From assembly GCA_943331145.2 (NCBI GenBank), contig CALQKL020000002.1:1-35292 (forward strand): DNA of 35,292 nt, read 5' to 3'. A model generated the notes under the pieces. The model did no database searches and had not been told where the DNA came from. It worked only from the letters and a program-made list of their open reading frames with translations. The position numbers and the translations under genes are program-made. This stretch comes from Chitinophaga pinensis. GTDB taxonomy: Bacteria; Bacteroidota; Bacteroidia; Chitinophagales; Chitinophagaceae. Shown here one piece after another: positions 19,534-28,700 of this stretch (position 1 is the first letter of the stretch; each line of letters starts with the position of its first letter).

Positions 19534-20583
19534 CTATGCTTTTTTGTTGATTATACTATCCCATAGTTTTTCAGAAACATCTTCCCATTGAAGTTGCTCG
19601 GATTGTTTATTCATGTTTTCTTTGATTGAATTTCTAAGGGTTTCATCTTTATAAAGCAATATCAAATTATCGGAAATGGATTTTTCTGATAAATCGCAAT
19701 AAACGGCTGTATTTTTAGCAATGCCTTTGTAATATTCATCTTCTGGAAGCAACATTGGAATTTGATTCTTGAAAGCAAGCTGATTCATCTCCATAAAATA
19801 GGATTCATCCCCACCCAATAATACCAAATAAGCAGCCCCAAACAATGCGGCATAATCTTCCGTTTTATTAATCAATAAAACATCTGAACGGTATTTATAA
19901 TTTGCGAGTAATTTCCTCGAACTTTTTAATTGTTTTTCATCTAAATAAATAACCAATTTGAAATTAGACTGTTGCCATTTTTTAAAAGCAGAAAATGATT
20001 TTAAAAGCACCAACAATTGAGCACTTGAACATCCTTTTTGAATGGCTATAAAAAAATCTTTTTCATCCGTAAATGCTTGTTTTAATTTGGTGGATTCATC
20101 TATGGATAGGGCTTCCATTTTTTCAACACCATAAGGAATCATTTTGACTTTGCTTTTCAATTCTGGAATGACTTTAATTAACTTTTCATGTGCCGTTTCA
20201 TTCGTGGTAATTAAAAAATCAGCATAGTTTGTTTTTCTAAATTTCTGTTTTTGTTTAATTGATTTTGTTTGATGAATCAATACAATTTTTGTAATGCCTT
20301 TTACTGGAATCGTTGATTCATTTGTACTGAAATAAAAATCTACTTTATATTTTTTTAAATAAGCGCGTAGTTGAATTTGATTTAATACGCTATGATAAAC
20401 ACCTGTATTATGCGCATATTTTAATTTTACGGGTTTGATATTTGAAGGCAATTCTTTTTTTACTACATGATTTTTTTGATGTAGCATTATAAATTGTTGC
20501 GAAGGATATTTTAATGCAAGTTGTGTAAAGCAATTGTAATTAAAGTCCGAAGTTGTATTTGTAATTTGAAAAGCGATAATCAT
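19534..20583 (-). CDS. Glycosyltransferase (GT-B/GT4-like)
   Basis: Rossmann-like halves, KVKMIPYGVEKM, FIAIQKGCSSAQLLVLLKSFSAFKKWQ; C-terminal E-rich donor-binding-like region. Confidence 0.65.
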   Translation of the reverse strand: MIIAFQITNTTSDFNYNCFTQLALKYPSQQFIMLHQKNHVVKKELPSNIKPVKLKYAHNTGVYHSVLNQIQLRAYLKKYKVDFYFSTNESTIPVKGITKIVLIHQTKSIKQKQKFRKTNYADFLITTNETAHEKLIKVIPELKSKVKMIPYGVEKMEALSIDESTKLKQAFTDEKDFFIAIQKGCSSAQLLVLLKSFSAFKKWQQSNFKLVIYLDEKQLKSSRKLLANYKYRSDVLLINKTEDYAALFGAAYLVLLGGDESYFMEMNQLAFKNQIPMLLPEDEYYKGIAKNTAVYCDLSEKSISDNLILLYKDETLRNSIKENMNKQSEQLQWEDVSEKLWDSIINKKA

Positions 20584-20589
20584 AATCTG

Positions 20590-21885
20590 TTATTTCAATA
20601 ATCTAACTTTTACCATTTCAATTCGAGTATCGCTTACATGAAGTATATCAAACTCGATATTGCCGACAATGATTTTTTGTTTTTGTTTTGGAATGGCATT
20701 GTTGTTTTGTATAATAAATCCAGAAAGCGTTTCTGCGCCTTCTTTACCATAAAAATTAAAATTATATTTCTGTTCGATATAGTCTAGCTCTATTCTTCCG
20801 CTAAATAAGTATTCATCTTCTGCAAGTTGTTTTTCAACAAAATTTTCCGCTGTGTCATATTCGTCTTCAATTTCACCAAAAAGTTCTTCAAGTAAATCCT
20901 CCATGGTTACAATACCTGCGGTTCCGCCAAATTCATCAATTACCCAAGCAATACTTTTTCTGTCTTTGGTAAATTTATTCATCAAGTCTGTTGCACTCAT
21001 TGTTTCTGGTACTGCTGCAATGGGGTGAAGAATTTCTAAAGTAGTTGCTGGATTTTTAAACAGGTCTAAGTGATGTATATAACCGATTATATTGTCGATA
21101 TTATTATCAAATACAATAATTCTACTCAACTTCGTTTCTATAAATTTTTCTTTAATAGATGTAATGCTGGTGTCTTTTTCTACCCCAACAATTTCTTTTC
21201 TGGGCAACAAACAAGCGCGGATTTTAATATCACTTAACGACAATGCATTTTCAAATAGTTTTTTATTGTGTTCTGATGCTTCTTCAATTTCTTGATTTTT
21301 ATTTTGCTGAAAAAAATGTTCAAGATCTAATTTGGTAAACGCTTCTTTTTTGTTTCTAATTTTTACATTAAAAATATATTTCAAAATCCATTCGGAAATA
21401 TTTACCAACAAAGCTGCAAAAGAAGAAAATAGCTGATAAAAGAAATTCATCAATTTGCTTATAAAAACGGAATGAATAATTTGTTCGTTCTTTATTCTAA
21501 AGAAAGTTCTTACAATAAAAACGGTAAACAATAAAATGGTTGTAGATAAAATAGTTTCAACCAATAATTGGATATAGCTGATGTAATCCGCAGCAGAAGG
21601 ATACTTGTTTAATAATTCCTTTATCTTACTCCAAACAGGATAAAGCATATCGCCAATTAATAATCCGTAAACAACAGATAAAATCGTTAAGCCTACTAAA
21701 AGTGTTCCAATAAATCGAGTGGAGTTTTCTGAAAAGCGACTCCATGTTTTGCCGCTTAACGTTCCTTGTTTTTTCTTTAACTCAATGGATAATTTATTTG
21801 CCGAAATAAATGCAATTTCAATCCCATAAAAAAAAGCAATTAATAAAAGTGAGCTTATTATGACCAGCAGTGAAATCCAATCCAT
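20590..21885 (-). CDS. Hemolysin/CorC-family protein (DUF21/CNNM + CBS pair + transporter-associated domain)
   Basis: N-terminal DUF21-like TM domain, CBS repeats, AWVIDEFGGTAGIVTMEDLLEELFGEIEDEYD signature. Confidence 0.92.
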   Translation of the reverse strand: MDWISLLVIISSLLLIAFFYGIEIAFISANKLSIELKKKQGTLSGKTWSRFSENSTRFIGTLLVGLTILSVVYGLLIGDMLYPVWSKIKELLNKYPSAADYISYIQLLVETILSTTILLFTVFIVRTFFRIKNEQIIHSVFISKLMNFFYQLFSSFAALLVNISEWILKYIFNVKIRNKKEAFTKLDLEHFFQQNKNQEIEEASEHNKKLFENALSLSDIKIRACLLPRKEIVGVEKDTSITSIKEKFIETKLSRIIVFDNNIDNIIGYIHHLDLFKNPATTLEILHPIAAVPETMSATDLMNKFTKDRKSIAWVIDEFGGTAGIVTMEDLLEELFGEIEDEYDTAENFVEKQLAEDEYLFSGRIELDYIEQKYNFNFYGKEGAETLSGFIIQNNNAIPKQKQKIIVGNIEFDILHVSDTRIEMVKVRLLK

Positions 21886-21915
21886 ATAAAATATTTAAAC
21901 GTTTTTTTGATATGA

Positions 21916-22491
21916 TCAGTTTTTCAAAAATTCGGTAAGAATTTCTTTTGCCCGAATACAAGCATTTTCTAAAACATTATTAACGATAATTTTATCAAAA
22001 TGTTCTTTAAATCCAATTTCGTAAGATGCTTTATTGATCCGTGCGTTAAGCGATTCTTCGGTTTCTGTTCCTCTTGACAACAATCTTTTTTTAAGCTCAT
22101 CTACTGAAGGTGGTTCCACAAAAATGCTCATTGTGTTTTCGGGATATTGCTGCTGAATATGCAACGCTCCTTTTACATCAATATCCAAAACTGGAACTTT
22201 GTTTAACGACCAAATACGTTTGAGTTCCGATTTTAACGTGCCATAATATTTACCTTCATAAACCATTTCCCATTCTGCAAATTCTTTTTTTTGAATTTTA
22301 GATTTAAACAATTCTGGCGAAATAAAGTAGTAATCTTTTCCATCTTCTTCATTTGCTCTTGGCTTGCGGGTTGTTGCTGATATTGAAAAAGTAAGCTCCG
22401 GAAATTCTTGCATTAAAAAATGGGTAATCGATGTTTTTCCAGCTCCAGATGGTGCGGTAATAATTAATATTTTCTGATGTTTAGTTTCCAT
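21916..22491 (-). CDS. gmk: Guanylate kinase
   Basis: ILIITAPSGAGKTSITHFL, SATTRKPRANEEDGKDYYFIS, VLDIDVKGALHI. Confidence 0.97.
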   Translation of the reverse strand: METKHQKILIITAPSGAGKTSITHFLMQEFPELTFSISATTRKPRANEEDGKDYYFISPELFKSKIQKKEFAEWEMVYEGKYYGTLKSELKRIWSLNKVPVLDIDVKGALHIQQQYPENTMSIFVEPPSVDELKKRLLSRGTETEESLNARINKASYEIGFKEHFDKIIVNNVLENACIRAKEILTEFLKN

Positions 22492-22575
22492 TTTTGCTAC
22501 GCCTAAAATAAAAAATAATGTTTACAAAATAGCCAACAATTTAAATTGCAGGCTATTCTTTTTAATGATGGTTTC

Positions 22576-23883
22576 TTAATCCTTGCGGATGATTTCGGCG
22601 CCCAAAGCTTTTAAACGCTCGTCTATGTATTGATAGCCTCTATCTATTTGTTCAATATTTTGTATAACACTTTTTCCTTCTGCACTTAATGCTGCAATTA
22701 ACAAAGCTACTCCAGCACGAATATCGGGTGAGCTCATGGTAATTCCCCTTAATTTCTTTTGTCTTTCCATTCCAACTACTACAGCGCGATGCGGATCGCA
22801 TAAAATAACCTGTGCTCCCATTTCAATCAGTTTATCTACAAAAAACAATCGGCTTTCAAACATTTTTTGATGGATAAGCACACTGCCTTTTGCCTGAATA
22901 GCCGTTACCAAAATTATACTTAATAAGTCGGGCGTTAATCCTGGCCAAGGATGGTCGTAAATGGTGGGGATGCCGCCTTCAAGATAAGTTTGAATTTCAT
23001 AAATATCTTGAGCAGGAATATGAATATCATCATCATTGAAATTCATTTTTATGCCCAATTGTTGAAACTTTTCTGGAATAACACCTAACTCTTTTAAGCC
23101 TACATTTTTTATAATGATGTCACTTTGCGTCATGGCGGCCATTCCAATAAAACTACCCACTTCAATCATATCGGGAAGCATGGTATGTGTTGTACCATTT
23201 AAAGTTTCAACGCCTTGTATAATAAGCATGTTACTTCCTATGCCTTCAATTTTTGCGCCCATTCTGTTGAGCATTTTGCAAAGTTGTTGAATGTAAGGTT
23301 CGCAAGCAGCATTATAAATGGTGGTGGTTCCTTCAGCCAAACTCGCTGCCATTAAAATATTTGCGGTTCCAGTTACACTTGGTTCATCCAATTGCATGAA
23401 CGTACCTTTCAAACCAGCTGTTTTTAATTGAAAACAATTTGCGTTTTCATCATAAAAATAATCGGCACCTAATTTTTGAAACCCAATGATATGCGTATCT
23501 AGTTTTCTTCTGCCTATTTTATCACCTCCGGGTTTTGGTAAATATGCTTTTTTAAAACGAGCAAGCAATGGACCTGCAAGCATTACCGAACCTCTAAGTC
23601 GACCGCTTTTTTTATGAAACGCATCGCTAGATAGATAATCTACATCCACATCGTCTGCTTGAAAGATACAGGTTTGTCGATCTGTTCGGGTTACTTTTAC
23701 ATTGATTTCTTTTAATAACTCAATCAATAAGTTTACATCGATAATATCGGGGATGTTTTGAATGACAACCGGTTCTTTTGTGAGTAAAACGGCACTTATA
23801 ATTTGTAGCGCTTCGTTTTTTGCACCCTGAGGTTGTATTGCACCTGAAAGTTTTTTTCCACCAATGACTTCAAAAATACTCAT
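22576..23883 (-). CDS. murA: UDP-N-acetylglucosamine 1-carboxyvinyltransferase
   Basis: GGKKLSGAIQPQGAKNEALQIISAVLL, RGSVMLAGPLLARF, SPDIRAGVALLIAALSAEG; loop reads PGGDKIGRRKLDTH. Confidence 0.96.
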   Translation of the reverse strand: MSIFEVIGGKKLSGAIQPQGAKNEALQIISAVLLTKEPVVIQNIPDIIDVNLLIELLKEINVKVTRTDRQTCIFQADDVDVDYLSSDAFHKKSGRLRGSVMLAGPLLARFKKAYLPKPGGDKIGRRKLDTHIIGFQKLGADYFYDENANCFQLKTAGLKGTFMQLDEPSVTGTANILMAASLAEGTTTIYNAACEPYIQQLCKMLNRMGAKIEGIGSNMLIIQGVETLNGTTHTMLPDMIEVGSFIGMAAMTQSDIIIKNVGLKELGVIPEKFQQLGIKMNFNDDDIHIPAQDIYEIQTYLEGGIPTIYDHPWPGLTPDLLSIILVTAIQAKGSVLIHQKMFESRLFFVDKLIEMGAQVILCDPHRAVVVGMERQKKLRGITMSSPDIRAGVALLIAALSAEGKSVIQNIEQIDRGYQYIDERLKALGAEIIRKD

Positions 23884-24178
23884 GTAGTATATAATTTCTT
23901 TGTGCGCAAAGATGAATATTTAATTTGAAAGTTAGCGATTCAATTTGGGGGATTTACCCATTTCGATATGCATTAAATGTCATTTTTAGAAAAATGAGCC
24001 CATAGAAAAAAAGTTATGAATACTCCCCAGTGGAAATTGAGTTTGAATGTTTATATAATTTCAAAAACTTAAATAAAGAAAAGGGTAAAAATATTTAAGC
24101 AATTGAAAAAATGAGCAATCAGACATATATACCGGTTGGCGTTATTTTAAAGCCTTTCAGGAAAAGTAATATTAACCT

Positions 24179-24196
24179 GTAGTTAGCCTTAACTAC
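24179..24196. promoter_or_regulatory. Short perfect hairpin gtagtta-gcct-taactac in the long intergenic region
   Basis: 7-bp perfect stem with 4-nt loop; no obvious T-tract. Confidence 0.3.
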
Positions 24197-24466
24197 ATCT
24201 GTGAATGAGTCAACATCTTTTGAAAGCAATGGGTATATTTTTTTTAAAATTAACAATTATTTGTATAATTTTTTGTATTTGTGATTAGTATATCATATGT
24301 TTGTTAAACATTATTTTCAAAATGGTTTTTTTTTAAAATAGTTTGTAAAGAATGGTTTAAAAATTTAATATATATTATTTTAAGGGCCTTAATCATAGCC
24401 ATTTTTAATATAATAAATTTGAAAACCTTTCAAATAAGTACAATACAGTATAAATAAATTAAAAAA

Positions 24467-25129
24467 ATGAAAAAACATATTATTTTAGGCGTTTTTATTG
24501 CCATTAATTTTTTTACAGTGTTCAAATTGACTGCTCAAGTTCAAAGAACAATAGAAGGAACTTCAATAATAAGAGACAATATTATAAAAAACAATGAGTT
24601 TAATTTCCTTAGAGATTGGAATAAAATAGCCATGTTTGAATCAGGCATTGGCGAAAGCGTTCAGGTATTTCCTGTTAAGTTTTCATCTCCTGATGGAAAA
24701 ATTAATTTATTTGGGATGCAAATGTATGCATTTGTAAAGCCACAAATTGGTACAACTATCCAAGTAAGTGGTAATAATGTAAGTGGTATAGGAAGGAAAT
24801 TTAAAGGTTTTATTCAACGAAGTATTTTTATTGATAAAGAAGATGTAGGTAAAATGATAACTTTTATTGAAAGAGATATTATGCCTAATCTTAAAGTTAC
24901 GTTTAAGAAAAAGTCTCAAGAGTATGTTTATAAATGTAAAGAGATGTTTTTTTCGTTTTTAATTGATGAAAATGATTTAAGAATTACAATGCACCTTAAT
25001 GATTATGGTCCATATGGTGATGGTCGTGGAGCAACTGGCGAACAAATTGAGTTTTGGACTGAATCACAAGTGAAAGAAATTCCAGACTTCTTAAAAGAGA
25101 TTAAAGATGCATATTCAAAAATGAAGTAG
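24467..25129 (+). CDS. Exported protein of unknown function
   Basis: Signal peptide MKKHIILGVFIAINFFTVFKLTAQ; mature domain not recognised. Confidence 0.8.
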   Translation: MKKHIILGVFIAINFFTVFKLTAQVQRTIEGTSIIRDNIIKNNEFNFLRDWNKIAMFESGIGESVQVFPVKFSSPDGKINLFGMQMYAFVKPQIGTTIQVSGNNVSGIGRKFKGFIQRSIFIDKEDVGKMITFIERDIMPNLKVTFKKKSQEYVYKCKEMFFSFLIDENDLRITMHLNDYGPYGDGRGATGEQIEFWTESQVKEIPDFLKEIKDAYSKMK

Positions 25130-25179
25130 TTAGAAATAACGGCGTTTTTTGAACAAAGCATAAAATTTTTTATAAAATG

Positions 25180-25205
25180 AAAGAGTATATAATTATATAC
25201 TCTTT
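25180..25205. terminator. Perfect 26-bp palindrome, probable terminator or operator between the first and second genes of the exported cluster
   Basis: aaagagtatataattatatactcttt is its own reverse complement; located between CDS 24467-25129 and 25246-26616. Confidence 0.55.
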
Positions 25206-25245
25206 TGTAATTATTTTAAAACAAAACAAACAAACAAAATAAAAA

Positions 25246-26616
25246 ATGAAAAAAACAATTATTACAGCATGCTTATTTTTATCAGCAATAAGCACATTCG
25301 CCCAAACTCAAGACAAACCAATGGATGTAAAGTATCGCAGAAGCTCTTTACATACAATGGTTATTGAATCTGATAATTTCCCAAATAAAGAAGTAGTATT
25401 AAAAGCATTCAATACTGCTCCTTTCCCTGAAAAGTATAATGAACATACAATTGGTCAAAAATCATTCAATCCAGCTAATTTCACTTTATCTAGCGAGGAG
25501 TTAGATTCGATATACAAACCAAAAGGCAAAGGAATGTTGGCTCAAATTGCTTCTTCTTTGTTGGTGGATTCAGCAAATAAAGAAATGCCTTATAAAATTC
25601 AAAAATACTTTGATAAAGAAAAAGTTGCAAACAAGCTTGTTTCAAAATGGTTTAACAGACAAGCAGATGGTAGTTTTGATTTTAATTTAGTTGCAGATAG
25701 AGGCATATTTAATGCTTCTTTTTTAGAAACTAAATCAGCTCAAGCTTCTTCTGATGGAGTGGCATTGTTAAAAACAACAGGCCTTGAATTAATCGGAAAT
25801 ACTTTTGTAGTGGTTAATAAATTTAAATTTTATCCAAATGAACCAGTTGCTGCTCTTATTAGAGATTTAGCTAAAGCTCAGGTAGCAAAATCTTTAGCGG
25901 GTAAGCCACAATTTTTAATAGACAAAGCAAATAAAGGACTTGATATTGTTTATGAAAAAACAAAAGAAGGGTACACAATTATAGCAACTTCTTTTCTTTA
26001 TAAATTGGTTTGGAATGATTCAATATCAAATGTATTCTTCCAAGATATGTATGCTGAAAAAGGCGGTATAGATGCAAAAAAGAAAGCGTTATTTGATAAT
26101 ACAGATTTGTTTAAACTTGAATTTGTTGGAGATGAAACAGCATCTAGCTTAGTTACTTTTTCATTAAAAGAAAAAAGAACGGAAGAGCAAGTTATTACAC
26201 TTTCAACAACTAGAATTATTGACAGGGTTTATGCTAAACTTCAAAAGAAATATGATGTATTTAAAACAAAAACTCCATTATATACAGGTTATCCTATTAC
26301 AGCAAAGATTGGTGTGAAAGAAGGATTAGAAGGTGGTGAAAAATTTGAAGTGCTTGAACAAAATATTGATGAAAAAACAGGAGCAGCAACGTACAAAAGC
26401 ATCGGAACTATTAAAGTAGACAAAAATCTTGTTTGGGACAATACGTATACCGATGGACAAGCACCAGCTGAAGAGGTAGTTCCTGAAGCAACAGAAGCTG
26501 AAAAAGGAAAAGGAAAAAAAGGAAAAGAGAAAAAACCAAAGCCAATTTTAGATCGTACTACATTTAAAGGGGGTAAAAAATATTATTCTGGTTTATTAAT
26601 TAAGCAAATTAAATAG
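25246..26616 (+). CDS. Exported protein of unknown function, FlgT-C/SH3-like C-terminal region suspected
   Basis: Signal peptide ending STFAQ; C-terminal AKIGVKEGLEGGEKFEVLEQ...YKSIGTIKVDKNLVWDN interrupted by a Lys-rich KGKGKKGKEKKPKP tract. Confidence 0.8.
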   Translation: MKKTIITACLFLSAISTFAQTQDKPMDVKYRRSSLHTMVIESDNFPNKEVVLKAFNTAPFPEKYNEHTIGQKSFNPANFTLSSEELDSIYKPKGKGMLAQIASSLLVDSANKEMPYKIQKYFDKEKVANKLVSKWFNRQADGSFDFNLVADRGIFNASFLETKSAQASSDGVALLKTTGLELIGNTFVVVNKFKFYPNEPVAALIRDLAKAQVAKSLAGKPQFLIDKANKGLDIVYEKTKEGYTIIATSFLYKLVWNDSISNVFFQDMYAEKGGIDAKKKALFDNTDLFKLEFVGDETASSLVTFSLKEKRTEEQVITLSTTRIIDRVYAKLQKKYDVFKTKTPLYTGYPITAKIGVKEGLEGGEKFEVLEQNIDEKTGAATYKSIGTIKVDKNLVWDNTYTDGQAPAEEVVPEATEAEKGKGKKGKEKKPKPILDRTTFKGGKKYYSGLLIKQIK

Positions 26617-26676
26617 AAAATTATTTTTTTAAATTTGCGTAATTAAAATAATAAATTCACAATAAAAAACTAAAAA

Positions 26677-27201
26677 ATGAAAAATGTTTTAAAAAAAATT
26701 AGCCTTTTATTGGTTATCATAATTGGCATCGTAACTGTAACAAATGCTCAAGCAAAAAGAAAAGCAGATAAAGACACAGAAACTTGGAGATACGAAATTG
26801 AAGTTGTTCAAACTGGTACACAGGGTACTTATTTGATTAAAGTATGGTCTTACTCTAAAAAGCCAGATGTTGCAATTGAACAAGCTAAAAAGAATGCAGT
26901 TCATGGCATTATATTTAAAGGGTTTACTGGTAAATCAACAGTTCCTGGCCAAAAGGCATTAGCAACCAATGTTAATTTAGAAGAAGAAAAAGCAGATTTT
27001 TTTAAACCATTTTTTGATGATGGAGGCAAGTATATGAAATTTGTTTCTTTGTCAAATGATGGAGCTGTTGCAGCTGAAGACAGGATGAAAGTTGGTAAAG
27101 AATATAAAGTAGGTGTAATTGTTTCAGTAAACGTATCTGCATTAAGAAAAGATTTGGAAGATGCAGGAATTATTAAATCATTAGGTGCTGGTTTCAATTA
27201 A
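26677..27201 (+). CDS. Exported protein, paralog of the downstream lipoprotein
   Basis: Signal peptide ending TNAQ; shares EIE...(K)xW...A.EQA+..AV....F.G and D[FY]F..FF.D.G.YMKFVS with 27221-27703. Confidence 0.8.
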   Translation: MKNVLKKISLLLVIIIGIVTVTNAQAKRKADKDTETWRYEIEVVQTGTQGTYLIKVWSYSKKPDVAIEQAKKNAVHGIIFKGFTGKSTVPGQKALATNVNLEEEKADFFKPFFDDGGKYMKFVSLSNDGAVAAEDRMKVGKEYKVGVIVSVNVSALRKDLEDAGIIKSLGAGFN

Positions 27202-27220
27202 TAAAATAAAATTAGAAAAC

Positions 27221-27703
27221 ATGAAAAAAATAACTTTTATGCTTTTGATTTGCTCCTTATTTTTTTTTAGTTGCAAACCAAGTAAAAGAATATCAGGAAA
27301 CTATACCCATGAAATAGAATGTATGGGAACAGAACTAGATGGAAGTATAACATTAAAAAGTTGGGGCAAAGGAAAGAACAGGGCCGATGCTTTAGAACAA
27401 GCAAGAAAAGAGGCAGTAAATGCTGTTTTGTTTGTAGGAATAAGAAATGGCAAGCCCGATTGCGATTCACGCCCTATTTTTAATATGCCAAATTATAGAG
27501 ACAATAATTCAGACTATTTTAATGCTTTTTTTACAGACAAGGGTGCTTATATGAAATTTGTTTCCAACAAAGATGAATCTTTTGCTAAAAAAGAAAGAGC
27601 ACTAGGCCGAGATGGTGATGTTATGTTTGGCTTTATTATTCGTGTATTGAGAAGCGAATTAAAAAAACAAATGATTTCAGACAAAATTTTAAACATTAAC
27701 TAA
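27221..27703 (+). CDS. Lipoprotein, paralog of the upstream exported protein
   Basis: In-frame ATG at 27221 gives MKKITFMLLICSLFFFSC lipobox; shared motifs with 26677-27201. Confidence 0.82.
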   Translation: MKKITFMLLICSLFFFSCKPSKRISGNYTHEIECMGTELDGSITLKSWGKGKNRADALEQARKEAVNAVLFVGIRNGKPDCDSRPIFNMPNYRDNNSDYFNAFFTDKGAYMKFVSNKDESFAKKERALGRDGDVMFGFIIRVLRSELKKQMISDKILNIN

Positions 27704-27710
27704 ATAAAAA

Positions 27711-28679
27711 ATGAAAAACTTAATAAGTAAAGTATTATTATTTGTGCTTTTGTTAAGCGCAACATGTTTTACAGCTTTTTCACAAGCTGTAAATAAACCG
27801 TCAATCATGGTATTCCCAGATGATGTTTGGATGAATTCAAATGGATATTTGAAAGAAGTGGATAATCAAGGTGTAAAAACGATGGTGCCTGATTATACAA
27901 AAGCATTATTGAATGTAGAACTCGGCCAGGTAATTACTAGCATAGAAAAAATGATGCTAGATAGAGGCTATCCATTGGAAAATTTATCACAAACGCTAAA
28001 ATCTTTACAAGACGCTGAAGCCATAAAAAGCATGGAAACAAGTGAAGAAGGTAACAGCGTTCAATCAAGTCTTAAAGATAAATTATTAAATACGGCAAGA
28101 CCTCATCTTGTTTTGTATGTTTCATGGAGCGTAAACACTTTAGGTCCAAAAAAATCAGTAACTTTTTCAATAAAAGCAGTTGATGCGGGCACGAATAAAC
28201 CCGCGGGTGCAGCAAGTGGTACAGGAAACGAATTAATTGGTGCTTCAATGGCCGTAATGCTAGAAACAGCTGTTTTATCTCATATAGATAATTTCAATGG
28301 ACAATTGATGACGTATTTTGATGAAATGGTTGCTAAAGGAAGAGAAATTACGGTTGAAATTCAAGTTTTTGATAACTCGCCTAAAAAATTAAACAGCGAA
28401 ATTAATGCTGATGGCGATGAATTATCTGATGATATTCAAAAATGGATGAAGACAAACACTGTAAATGGTGCATTCACTACCCAATCAAAGACTTCTACCT
28501 TATTGAAATTGACAAGTGCTAGAATTCCATTAAGAAGTGAGGATGGGAATGCGTATTCAGCCGATGAATTTGGAACAAAATTGAGAAAATATTTACGTAA
28601 AACATATCAGTTACCTTGTTCTTCTTATCCTGTTGGTACAGGTAAAGCAGTTTTGGTAATTGGTGGTAAAAGTCAGTAA
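27711..28679 (+). CDS. Exported protein, DUF6175-like (recalled similarity, unverified)
   Basis: Signal peptide ending TAFSQ; KPSIMVFPDDVWMNSNGYL...VPDYTKALL...ARPHLVLYVSWSV resembles Bacteroidota proteins recalled under that family name. Confidence 0.75.
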   Translation: MKNLISKVLLFVLLLSATCFTAFSQAVNKPSIMVFPDDVWMNSNGYLKEVDNQGVKTMVPDYTKALLNVELGQVITSIEKMMLDRGYPLENLSQTLKSLQDAEAIKSMETSEEGNSVQSSLKDKLLNTARPHLVLYVSWSVNTLGPKKSVTFSIKAVDAGTNKPAGAASGTGNELIGASMAVMLETAVLSHIDNFNGQLMTYFDEMVAKGREITVEIQVFDNSPKKLNSEINADGDELSDDIQKWMKTNTVNGAFTTQSKTSTLLKLTSARIPLRSEDGNAYSADEFGTKLRKYLRKTYQLPCSSYPVGTGKAVLVIGGKSQ

Positions 28680-28700
28680 TAACCATTAAAAAAAATAAAC

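Noticed and set aside
20590-21885. Assignment of the CorC/HlyC-type protein as GldE
   Set aside because: Family fits, but the usual GldE neighbours (ssb, gldD) are absent, so only the superfamily call is supported.
24111-24182. 23-aa micro-ORF MSNQTYIPVGVILKPFRKSNINL in the long intergenic region
   Set aside because: Too short, no clear ribosome-binding site, and could occur by chance; retained only as a possible leader peptide to check.
26901-27197. 98-aa minus-strand ORF
   Set aside because: Antisense to the exported paralog; no independent support.
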